Part shown: one piece after another, positions 1 to 6,170 of the stretch | How positions within the stretch are numbered: position 1 is the first letter of the stretch | Layout: each line of letters opens with the position of its first letter | Assembly (NCBI GenBank): GCA_033809415.1 | Contig: JAPXLT010000216.1 | Span: 1 to 8,448, forward strand | Length of the DNA: 8,448 bases | Direction: 5' to 3' | Origin: JAQVUB01 sp033809415 | GTDB taxonomy: Bacteria > Verrucomicrobiota > Lentisphaeria > Oligosphaerales > Oligosphaeraceae | Program-made: the position numbers and the translations under genes | The notes under the pieces: generated by a model | The model's input: only the letters and a program-made list of their open reading frames with translations | What the model was told of the DNA's origin: nothing | Databases searched by the model: none

Positions 1-35
1 TTATTGAACCGCCAAGACGCCAAGAACGCCAAGGT
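1..35 (+). repeat. Short-period CGCCAAGA-type spacer repeat
   Basis: After TTGAAC, three units built on CGCCAAG recur at about 9-bp spacing (CGCCAAGA, CGCCAAGAA, CGCCAAGG). The layout, an AAC lead followed by three short units of one core, resembles the CACGAAA elements behind other genes in this window, with a different core. The end of this block, GCCAAGGTCGG at 28-38, recurs in the same orientation at 7756-7766. By analogy it may lie just past the stop codon of a plus-strand gene left of the window; that is inference. Confidence 0.6.
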
Positions 36-44
36 CGGTTTTAT

Positions 45-63
45 TGCCCTGCCCCCTGCCCCC
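45..63. repeat. Degenerate 7-bp CCCCCTG repeat at the 3' end of the CpXC gene
   Basis: CCCTG, CCCCCTG and CCCCC follow one another directly against the TAA stop of the CpXC gene. The unit matches the degenerate units CCCCCTG and CACCCTG that close the 7-bp array at the right edge of the window. No clear terminator hairpin is seen between this gene end and the window edge. Confidence 0.5.
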
Positions 64-738
64 TTACTCGTATAGCCTATCGACTTGTACGAAGCAGTTA
101 GGGAAGATGCGTTCGAGTTCTTTCTGCAGATTTTCATTTTGTTCAAACTCTTCGACCATATCCTTGAAATCCTGCATGGGCAGATGCAGTGAAGCGCAAG
201 GTTTTCCGGACTCGCGGTCGAAGACGATGAACTGCATTTTTTGTTCATCGCTGTTCGAGAAATCATAGAGGAGGCGATGGAGTTGCGGCATCAGGCTGGC
301 ACCACCGGTATTCTGAAACAGCTGGAATTTGGCATACTCGATTAGGCGGTCATCGAGGCCGCGCAGATGCAAGGCTATTTTTTCCAAAAAGTCTTCGCGA
401 TTGAAGACTAATCGGACGGTAGGTCTTTCGAGGTTTTCCTGGTATGCCGCATCGGTTGCCATGCAGTCGACTTCCTGTTCGAGAGCTTCCTGCTGGCTTT
501 CATCGGGCAATGGAGTTTGCACGAGAATAAATGCCGTTTCGGGGTCTTTAAAGATCAGCTGTTCGACTTCGATCTGGAAGGCCGTTCCGCATTTGGTGCA
601 TTTCGAGCAGTTGAGTTTGCCGGCAAAGAGCTGTTTGCAAGCTGCGCTGCCGGGTTGCAGGACGCGGACGACCGGAGCCTCCATCCGGTTGGCACATTTG
701 GGGCATTGTATCATTTCATGCTGGAGAGGATCAGACAT
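64..738 (-). CDS. CpXC domain protein (zinc-ribbon-like)
   Basis: This 224-residue protein matches the CpXC family, whose function is unknown. Visible are an N-terminal CPKC at residues 12-15, then LFAGKLN and a second pair CTKC-G at 47-51 (with an extra Cys44), then LIFKDPETAFILVQTP at about 61-76, the conserved segment that usually follows the cysteines in this family. Four cysteines in two CxxC pairs suggest a bound zinc; the second pair lacks the usual proline. The remainder (about 90-224) is acidic and probably helical, with no signal peptide or membrane segment, so a cytosolic location is expected. The start is ATG at 736-738, preceded by a modest AAGGGA ribosome site. It begins 32 bp after the permease gene and is the last gene of the thioredoxin run. 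The family call is firm; any role in thiol or metal handling is inferred only from the neighbours. Confidence 0.85.
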   Translation of the reverse strand: MSDPLQHEMIQCPKCANRMEAPVVRVLQPGSAACKQLFAGKLNCSKCTKCGTAFQIEVEQLIFKDPETAFILVQTPLPDESQQEALEQEVDCMATDAAYQENLERPTVRLVFNREDFLEKIALHLRGLDDRLIEYAKFQLFQNTGGASLMPQLHRLLYDFSNSDEQKMQFIVFDRESGKPCASLHLPMQDFKDMVEEFEQNENLQKELERIFPNCFVQVDRLYE

Positions 739-770
739 CCGTTTCCCTTGGCAAAAAAGGCGATTTTTGG

Positions 771-1556
771 TTATTTAATGAGCAGTTTGAGGGCGGCCAG
801 CACGGTTAGCAGCACAATCCATTTTTCAAAACTTTCCCGGCTCATCTTCGAGCTGATGAAGATTCCCAATATTGCTCCGATAAAGACGACGGGAACAAGT
901 TTGAGATTGAAGAGGAGGCTTTGAGCAGTAATAGACCCCAGTCCGATCATGAAAGGGACTTTGCACCAGTTCAATATGCAGAAATACCATGCGCTGGTAC
1001 CGATGAAGGTTTCTTTTGGCAGACGCATTGCCAGCAGATAGATCAGAGTGATCGGGCCGGCGGCATTGGCGATCTGCGTGGTAATTCCGGCAAGTACCCC
1101 GAAAGCGATGGCAACGACCATGCTCCACTTTGGTGGAAGGTCATTCAACTCGGTCAGATGCAGGCGCTGCTTAAGAGAATTAAGTAAAACCAGCACCAGT
1201 ACCAGCACACCAATGCTGATGCGGATGATCTCATTGGCCCGATCAATATCTCCGCGCATCAGCCACTTCAACAGCAGAAAACCAATGATGATCCCTACCA
1301 GGGCGGCGGGCATCAGCCTGAAAAGCACTTTCCAGTCGGCATGGCGGTGATAATAGATCACGCCGAACAGATCGCCGGTAATCAGGATAGGCAGCAGAAT
1401 TCCGGTGGAAAGCGTCGGGGGGAAAACCATGGCCATCAACGGCACGGCAATCGTCCCCAACCCCGGCAGGCCTGCTTTTGACATACCGATCAGAAGAGCG
1501 CAAACTATCGGCAGAATCCAGCCAGCCGGGGTCAGGTTAAACAAGTCCGTTTCCAT
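771..1556 (-). CDS. TSUP family permease (TauE/SafE-type anion exporter)
   Basis: A 261-residue, very hydrophobic protein with about eight membrane segments, roughly at 11-30, 34-60, 78-98, 110-127, 146-170, 185-205, 218-236 and 245-260. Two glycine-rich TSUP signatures are visible: GMSKAGLPGLG at 24-34 in the first half and GxxTQIANAAGP at 157-168 in the second, as expected for the internal duplication of this family. Known members move sulfite, sulfonates, sulfoacetate or related anions across the inner membrane; the substrate here cannot be assigned. The frame stays open further upstream, but the added residues would lie wholly inside the thioredoxin gene and are not membrane-like, so I use ATG 1554-1556, 8 bp after the thioredoxin stop. 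The ribosome site is weak (AGAAG), which suggests translational coupling to the gene before it. The neighbouring thioredoxin supports a sulfur-related substrate, but this is inference. Confidence 0.88.
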   Translation of the reverse strand: METDLFNLTPAGWILPIVCALLIGMSKAGLPGLGTIAVPLMAMVFPPTLSTGILLPILITGDLFGVIYYHRHADWKVLFRLMPAALVGIIIGFLLLKWLMRGDIDRANEIIRISIGVLVLVLVLLNSLKQRLHLTELNDLPPKWSMVVAIAFGVLAGITTQIANAAGPITLIYLLAMRLPKETFIGTSAWYFCILNWCKVPFMIGLGSITAQSLLFNLKLVPVVFIGAILGIFISSKMSRESFEKWIVLLTVLAALKLLIK

Positions 1557-1564
1557 TGGGGCTT

Positions 1565-1879
1565 CTATGCGAACTGTTTTTGCAGGGTCTCGACCTGCTG
1601 AATGCCTACCAGCGTTTTGATCTGTTTGCCGTCTATGAAAATCAACAAGGTCGGAATGGCACTGACGCCAAATTTGGCCGCCAGCCCAGGCTCCTGCTCC
1701 GTATTGACCTTGCCGACCTTGATGCCAGCAGCGGCCAAATCCGCAGCACCCTGCTCGAGAATCTGCCCCTGCATGCGGCAAGGTCCGCACCAAGGAGCCC
1801 AGAAGTCAACGACTACGTTCCCCTGCGCTATGAAAGACGCAAAATCCTGCTCACTCAAATTTTTGATGTTTTCTGACAT
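1565..1879 (-). CDS. trxA: Thioredoxin
   Basis: At 104 residues this is a full-length classical thioredoxin with no signal peptide, so it acts in the cytoplasm as a protein disulfide reductase. The active site WCGPC is at residues 30-34, the buried acidic residue is Asp25 (in VDFWA), and the cis-proline is Pro76 in AIPT. The start codon has a strong AAGGAG six bases upstream (1886-1891). It heads a compact run with the permease and CpXC genes and lies 229 bp downstream of trxB, whose product should reduce it. One oddity: the helix after the active site reads CRMQGQILE, so the proline usually found five residues after the second active-site cysteine (Pro40 in E. coli, where the helix is CKMIAPILD) is a glutamine here. 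That proline kinks the helix and tunes stability and redox potential in studied thioredoxins, so this protein may differ slightly in redox behaviour. Confidence 0.95.
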   Translation of the reverse strand: MSENIKNLSEQDFASFIAQGNVVVDFWAPWCGPCRMQGQILEQGAADLAAAGIKVGKVNTEQEPGLAAKFGVSAIPTLLIFIDGKQIKTLVGIQQVETLQKQFA

Positions 1880-1898
1880 GTTGTTCTCCTTTGTGTGG

Positions 1899-1930
1899 TA
1901 TCGCCCAGAATCTTCTTTTTTGGGAAAGAT
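1899..1930 (-). repeat. Intergenic repeat module M4 (left copy)
   Basis: Read on the minus strand this begins ATCTTTCCCAAAAAAGAAG. It matches 7927-7958 at 29 of 32 positions, with the first 22 identical. It lies directly before the trxA ribosome site and abuts module M2. Confidence 0.75.
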
Positions 1931-1978
1931 TTTGGATAGGGATTATGTCGCGCCTTACAGGGCTGATTCCAACATCGC
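1929..1978 (-). repeat. Intergenic repeat module M2 (left copy)
   Basis: On the minus strand it runs from GCGATGTTGGAATCAGCCC to CATAATCCC and TCCAAAAT. It matches 7697-7747 with three substitutions and one single-base gap. Its central part is a degenerate GCCCT/AGGC inverted repeat. It overlaps module M4 by two bases here, whereas in the right-hand copy the two modules are about 180 bp apart. Confidence 0.78.
1942..1972 (-). promoter_or_regulatory. Promoter-like pair inside module M2, upstream of trxA
   Basis: On the minus strand TTGGAA (1967-1972) and CATAAT (1942-1947) resemble -35 and -10 hexamers, but the 19-bp spacer is longer than the usual 17. They point towards trxA, whose start is about 60 bp on. 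If real, trxA-TSUP-CpXC would have its own promoter, carried by a dispersed repeat. Very tentative. Confidence 0.2.
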
Positions 1979-2025
1979 TGATTCGTCCGATCAGTCGGAG
2001 AAACCAACAGGGCAGACCGCAAATT

Positions 2026-2065
2026 CGCGTGCAGTCCTATCCGTCGAAGCAACAGCCCTATAAAA
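2026..2065 (-). repeat. Intergenic repeat module M3 (left copy)
   Basis: On the minus strand it begins TTTTATAGGG and contains GTTGCTTCGACGGAT and GCACGCG. It matches 7972-8011 at 36 of 40 positions. It lies between modules M1 and M2. Confidence 0.78.
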
Positions 2066-2076
2066 TTTTTCGTGTT

Positions 2077-2102
2077 TTTTCGTGTTTTTTCGTTGTTAAA
2101 AA
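2077..2102 (-). repeat. Stop-proximal repeat M1 behind trxB
   Basis: On the minus strand this 26-bp element starts TTTTTAAC and continues with ACGAAAAAACACGAAAA. It is identical over all 26 bases to 7520-7545 and differs by one base from 6063-6088. It begins 6 bp after the trxB stop codon, in the same sense as trxB. It continues as another ACACGAAAA unit that runs into module M3. Confidence 0.85.
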
Positions 2103-2108
2103 CGCTTC

Positions 2109-3035
2109 TCAATTCATTTCGAGCCATTTTTCGGCGTCGATAGCGGCTCGACATCCCATTCCTGCGGCAGTGATTGCCTGGCGGTAGTGCGGGTCTGCGC
2201 AATCTCCAGCGGCGAAGACTCCGGGAATGCTGGTATTCGAACGCCCGTTTTCCGGGAGCACGATGTAGCCATTTTCGAGCTGCAAGACGCCTTCCAGGAT
2301 TTCAGTGTTGGGCAGATGTCCTACGGCGATAAAGACCGCCGAACAGGGCAACTCGCTGATTTCGCCGGTTTTGACTTGTTTCAAGGTTACGGCACGCACT
2401 TTCTTCTGATCCGAGCCGTGGATTTGCTCGACGACGCTGTCCCAATGCACCTGAATTTTTGGATTAGCCAGCACACGCTCGGCCATGATTTTCGAGGCGC
2501 GGAAGGTGTCCCGGCGGTGAATAACGTGCACCTCAGAAGCAAAATGGCAGAGAAACAGCGCTTCCTCGAGCGCAGAGTCTCCGCCGCCGATGACTGCTAC
2601 CGGCACCTGCCGGAAAAATGCTCCGTCACAAGTAGCGCAGTAGGACACGCCGCCGCCCTTGAGTTCCTCCTCGCCTGGGATCCCCAGCGTGCGCGGACGC
2701 GCCCCGACAGCAATGATCACGGCGCGTGAAGTGATGCGGCTTCCATCCTCCAAAATCAGGACTTTTTCCTGCTCCGTCGAGAAATCGACCTGCTTGACAA
2801 TGCCGAAATGCATTCTTGCGCCGAATTTTTCAGCTTGTTTGCGCATGTTTTCCACTAGGTCGAAGCCCTGTATTCCATCTGGGAAAGCGGGGAAGTTTTC
2901 GACTTCGGTTGTTTGTGTCAGCAAGCCGCCAGGAAGGTTCCCCATCAGCAGCAGCGGTTTCAATTCAGCGCGTGCCAGATAGATGGCAGCGGTATAGCCG
3001 GCAGGACCAGAGCCGATGATCACGATCTTCTCCAT
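2109..3035 (-). CDS. trxB: Thioredoxin-disulfide reductase
   Basis: This 308-residue flavoprotein transfers electrons from NADPH through FAD to thioredoxin. It shows the full low-molecular-weight TrxR plan. The FAD-binding GSGPAG is at residues 8-13, the redox-active CATC at 133-136, the pyridine-nucleotide motif GGGDSA at 150-155 and HRRDTFRA at 173-180, whose arginines select NADPH over NADH. The second FAD motif is GDCADPHYRQ at 277-286. Length and motif order are normal for the family. The ATG at 3033-3035 has a strong AAGGAG seven bases upstream. The thioredoxin gene follows on the same strand after a spacer of repeats, so the two form a reductase-substrate pair. It is divergent from the glycosidase-like gene across a 344-bp spacer. 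The cytoplasmic role is certain at family level. Confidence 0.96.
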   Translation of the reverse strand: MEKIVIIGSGPAGYTAAIYLARAELKPLLLMGNLPGGLLTQTTEVENFPAFPDGIQGFDLVENMRKQAEKFGARMHFGIVKQVDFSTEQEKVLILEDGSRITSRAVIIAVGARPRTLGIPGEEELKGGGVSYCATCDGAFFRQVPVAVIGGGDSALEEALFLCHFASEVHVIHRRDTFRASKIMAERVLANPKIQVHWDSVVEQIHGSDQKKVRAVTLKQVKTGEISELPCSAVFIAVGHLPNTEILEGVLQLENGYIVLPENGRSNTSIPGVFAAGDCADPHYRQAITAAGMGCRAAIDAEKWLEMN

Positions 3036-3379
3036 GAAAGCTCTCCTTCTCGCGATTTCTAAAGTACAATTGATGATTGCTTTTCAGCTTAATATAAGAC
3101 TCTTTCTTGACTTTAGGAACTGCGGCATTACTTTTTTGTTTTTACAGAAGGTGAAATTTGGGGCATGCGTCAATGAAACCGGGTGACAGGAGCTTGTTTT
3201 ACAATTAAAAACACCAACGGACACGAAAAAATTTCATGGCAAGTACGCCACATTCTCGCAAACAAAGCCATTTCCATGAAATTTTTTCGTGTCCGTTCGG
3301 GCATTTCGTTGTTAAAAAAAATCCTCGATTACCGACGTATTATGAATGAAATTGTAACGACATATCAGGAGTTGATCGT
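3036..3379. other. Divergent intergenic region between trxB and the glycosidase-like gene
   Basis: These 344 bp hold no gene. The outgoing promoters of both neighbours should lie here, but none is clear. For trxB, minus-strand TATATT at 3091-3096 could be a -10, but its -35 match is poor. For the plus-strand gene, TTGACT at 3107-3112 and TATTAT at 3339-3344 are isolated hexamers without a good partner at normal spacing. The right half is taken up by a long inverted repeat and a module M1-like core (3304-3318, minus sense). Confidence 0.5.
3216..3297. repeat. Perfect 24-bp inverted repeat with 34-nt loop
   Basis: The left arm 3216-3239 (AACGGACACG... to ...TTTCATGG) is the exact reverse complement of the right arm 3274-3297, with 34 bases between them (3240-3273). 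The arms contain ACACGAAAAAATTTC, related to the ACACGAAAA units of module M1. The right arm is followed at 3304-3318 by the 15-bp M1 core in minus sense. TTAAAAA occurs just outside on both sides (3205-3211 and 3312-3318). It may be two M1-type repeats facing each other, or a small foldback element. Confidence 0.9.
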
Positions 3380-6061
3380 ATGGATATGACCAAAGTGGCG
3401 GCTCTGGCAAAAATCCCTCAGCCATCGGAAACAAGCGGCGGGTTTGTCGAGGATTTGCAATCACCGCTATCGTATTGCTTTCGCGCTGGTCAAGGTTGTC
3501 CGGCAGGAGTGACTCAGGATTGCCTGAAAGACGGAATCGATCTGTTGCCTGAACTACCTCCGGATTGGGCTGATTTGCAGACAGCCTTTGCGTCTTTGCA
3601 ACGGGTTTTGCAGGCAAAAGGAGTAGTCCAGAAATCCGGCGCCTGGCCGTTTCGGATGAGTTGCGATTCGTCTTTGGCTCAGGAGGAATTTCGCCTTCGG
3701 GTATCGATCGAGGGTGCTGAATTGCAGGCAGCGGATGCGGATGGCATGCGGCGTGGGATCTATTGGTTCGAGGATCAGCTCTGCGCGGCCGAGGGCCTGT
3801 CTGTCCTTGCTGGCGAATGGCAGCGGCGACCCTATGTGCGGCATCGGATTTCACGCTGTTTCTTCGGCCCCACCTACCGCGCTCCGTTCTTCATCGATGA
3901 GCTGAGCAACGATATCGATTATTATCCCGAAGAATATCTCAATAAGCTGGCGCATGAGGGTGTCAACGGACTGTGGCTGACCATGTATTTCCACGATCTG
4001 CCCTCGACGATTTTTCCAGGGCGCGGCGCTCTGGCCGAAAAACGCTTCGCCAAGTTGCGCCAAACGGTGCAGCGATGCGCTCGTTACGGCATCCGCATCT
4101 ATGTCTTCTTCAGCGAACCGAAACTTTTTGGCGAGGCCAGCTATGCGGTGCCGCTCAAAGATGCCGAAGCATATCCAGAACTGATCGGAGGAACACATGA
4201 CGGCTGGAGCTTTTTCTGCACCTCGAGCGAGGTCGGGCGGAAATATCTCGAGGAATCGGTAGGTACCCTGTTTGCGGCAGTGCCAGACCTGGGCGGAATG
4301 ATCAACATCATGTTTGGCGAAGACAATGGCTCCTGCGTGGCACATCAGCTCGGAAAACGCCCGCTGTGCAGCTGCCAGCGATGCCTTGATCGAGGTGCCG
4401 CCGAAATCTTCCGTGATGAAGCGGAGCTGATGACGAAGGCCATGCGCAAAAGCAGTCCGAATGCGGAATTCATCGGCTGGTTTTATGCGCCTGGTCAGCG
4501 GGATGGCAGCCTGTTGAGCAATCAGTTGGCGGAGGTTGCCGCCTGCTGGCCTGATGAAAGCGGGATCATGTTCAATTTCGAGTCGGGCGGATACATCGAG
4601 CAGCTTGGCAAAAAGCGAGTTGTTTTTGATTATTCGCTGGCCTACATCGGTCCGTCCGAGCTGTTTCGCAAAGTTGCAAAGCAGGTGAACAGACCGGCTG
4701 CCAAGTTGCAAGTGGGCTGTTCGCATGAGGATGCGTCCGTCCCCTTTATCCCGGTACCGGGGAATTTGTATGAGAAGTACAAGACGATGCATGAACTTGG
4801 GGTCTATGCCGCGATGCAATGCTGGTACTTCGGCAATTATCCGGGCTTGATGAACCGGGCTGCCGGTGCCTTGTCCTTCGAACCATTTCCTGAAAACGAA
4901 CAGGATTTTCTCGAGGAGCTGGCTCGCCCCGAGTGGCGGCGCTTTGCTCCGGTCGTTGTGCAAGCCTGGCAATACTTTGCGTCGGGGTACCGGAAATTTC
5001 CTGCCAATCTGGCCTTCGAGTGGTATGGTCCTTTACATCACAGCATCGTCTGGCCCTGGCATCTTTTCCCGGTTGACCAGCCGATATCCCCTAGCTGGAT
5101 CATGAAGTATTTTCCGGAAGTCAGCGGGGATCGGATTGGGGAATGCCTGGCTTATCATCATACGTTGCCCGAGGCTTTGACCTTGTGCAGGGAAATGTCG
5201 GACCTCTGGGCGAAAGGCTGCGCATTGCTGGAACCCCTCCGGCAGGAATTTCCCGGAGATGCCGCACGCCAGGCGGATATCAATCTGGCTCTTGCCATCG
5301 ACCTGCAAATGAAAAGCACAAGGAACCTGCTCGAATTCTATTTTCTGCGCGAGGAAATGCTCTACCTGAAGAAAGATCATCTTGCGACCATGGCTGAACT
5401 GGTCCGCCAGGAGATTGGCTATACCGATGCCATGCGCCAGCTCTGTCTCCAGGATGGCCGCCTGGGTTATCATTCGGAGGCGGAAGGCTACCTGTTCTTC
5501 CCCGAAAAACTGGCGGCCCGCAAGGCGTTGCTCGAAGAATTGCTCGAGGTTGATTTCCCCCGCTTCCGGCTTCAGGACAGCTGGGTGGATCAATACACGG
5601 GACGGAAACCGCAGGGAAAAGTGGCGGTTTGCGGCAAGAGCCTGGTCGAGGCTGTCCCGCAGGAAATCAGCGGGCGCACTGGGGCTTCCTGGGCTGCCGC
5701 TCTGCAAGGGGATGAACTGCATATCGCTGTCCGCGGACTACTCGAGACCGCCTTCTGCCTTGAACTGGAACCCTGCCGGATGTGGCCGCCCCTGAGAATG
5801 GATGTCGATGAAAAAGGGAATTGGAGCTGCTATGACAGCATCTGCCGGGAAGTTCCGGCCGTGCGCTATGAACAGCACGACGACGAATACAGGGTGATCA
5901 TTCCCATGGCGTTTTTCGAGGGTTTCATCCGTCCGGGGTTCCCCCTGCGCTTCAATCTCCGCGGAAAGGATTTTTCCTGGGTCGATGGAGAAAACTACCC
6001 AGCCCGCCTGATGCATCGCGATTACAATCCGAAACGGGCCGGCTGGCTCCTTCTTTCATGA
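3380..6061 (+). CDS. Glycosidase-like protein with C-terminal CBM9-like domain
   Basis: This 893-residue protein resembles the large glycoside-hydrolase-like family (GH20/GH67 or DUF4838 type) common in polysaccharide-degrading PVC bacteria. A segment GMRRGIYWFEDQL (122-134) looks like the small alpha/beta domain that precedes the barrel in GH20 and GH67 enzymes. A TIM-barrel-like region follows (about 185-500), with GVNGLWLTMYF at 194-204, YGIRIYVFFSEP at 236-247 and MFGEDNG at 311-317. Glu314 and Asp315 are my guess at the catalytic acids. CSCQRC (330-335) could bind metal. RLGYHSEAEGYLFFPEKL at 694-711 looks conserved. Residues about 745-893 look CBM9/DOMON-like, ending in FNL...FSWVDG...NPKRAGWL. 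No signal peptide or membrane segment is seen, so it is probably cytoplasmic and would act on imported oligosaccharides. The start is set by AGGAG at 3367-3371, eight bases before the ATG. The substrate is unknown. Confidence 0.75.
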   Translation: MDMTKVAALAKIPQPSETSGGFVEDLQSPLSYCFRAGQGCPAGVTQDCLKDGIDLLPELPPDWADLQTAFASLQRVLQAKGVVQKSGAWPFRMSCDSSLAQEEFRLRVSIEGAELQAADADGMRRGIYWFEDQLCAAEGLSVLAGEWQRRPYVRHRISRCFFGPTYRAPFFIDELSNDIDYYPEEYLNKLAHEGVNGLWLTMYFHDLPSTIFPGRGALAEKRFAKLRQTVQRCARYGIRIYVFFSEPKLFGEASYAVPLKDAEAYPELIGGTHDGWSFFCTSSEVGRKYLEESVGTLFAAVPDLGGMINIMFGEDNGSCVAHQLGKRPLCSCQRCLDRGAAEIFRDEAELMTKAMRKSSPNAEFIGWFYAPGQRDGSLLSNQLAEVAACWPDESGIMFNFESGGYIEQLGKKRVVFDYSLAYIGPSELFRKVAKQVNRPAAKLQVGCSHEDASVPFIPVPGNLYEKYKTMHELGVYAAMQCWYFGNYPGLMNRAAGALSFEPFPENEQDFLEELARPEWRRFAPVVVQAWQYFASGYRKFPANLAFEWYGPLHHSIVWPWHLFPVDQPISPSWIMKYFPEVSGDRIGECLAYHHTLPEALTLCREMSDLWAKGCALLEPLRQEFPGDAARQADINLALAIDLQMKSTRNLLEFYFLREEMLYLKKDHLATMAELVRQEIGYTDAMRQLCLQDGRLGYHSEAEGYLFFPEKLAARKALLEELLEVDFPRFRLQDSWVDQYTGRKPQGKVAVCGKSLVEAVPQEISGRTGASWAAALQGDELHIAVRGLLETAFCLELEPCRMWPPLRMDVDEKGNWSCYDSICREVPAVRYEQHDDEYRVIIPMAFFEGFIRPGFPLRFNLRGKDFSWVDGENYPARLMHRDYNPKRAGWLLLS

Positions 6062-6062
6062 T

Positions 6063-6098
6063 TTTTTAACCACGAAAAAACACGAAAAGGCACGAAAA
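6063..6098 (+). repeat. Stop-proximal repeat M1 behind the glycosidase-like gene
   Basis: The element begins TTTTTAAC and differs from the 26-bp M1 at 7520-7545 by one base (CACG for AACG at the first unit). It continues GGCACGAAAA, giving three CACGAAA units about 10 bp apart. It starts one base after the TGA stop codon, in the sense of the gene. No GC-rich terminator stem is associated with it. Confidence 0.85.
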
Positions 6099-6170
6099 TT
6101 GTCTTTCCCTGGCTTGGCATCAGTCGGGACATTTTCTGATTGCTATTTTTTGAACAGGTAGGTGATGTCG

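Noticed and set aside
1557..1793. N-terminal extension of the permease frame
   Set aside because: The added 79 residues lie wholly within the thioredoxin gene in another frame and are neither hydrophobic nor TSUP-like.
3216..3297. Intrinsic terminator
   Set aside because: Both flanking genes point away from it, so there is no incoming transcript in this window to terminate, and the stem is not GC-rich with a following T run.
3851..4972. 373-residue minus-strand open frame inside the glycosidase-like gene
   Set aside because: It is antisense to a well-supported gene and shows no recognisable motif; such long shadows are common in GC-rich codon patterns.
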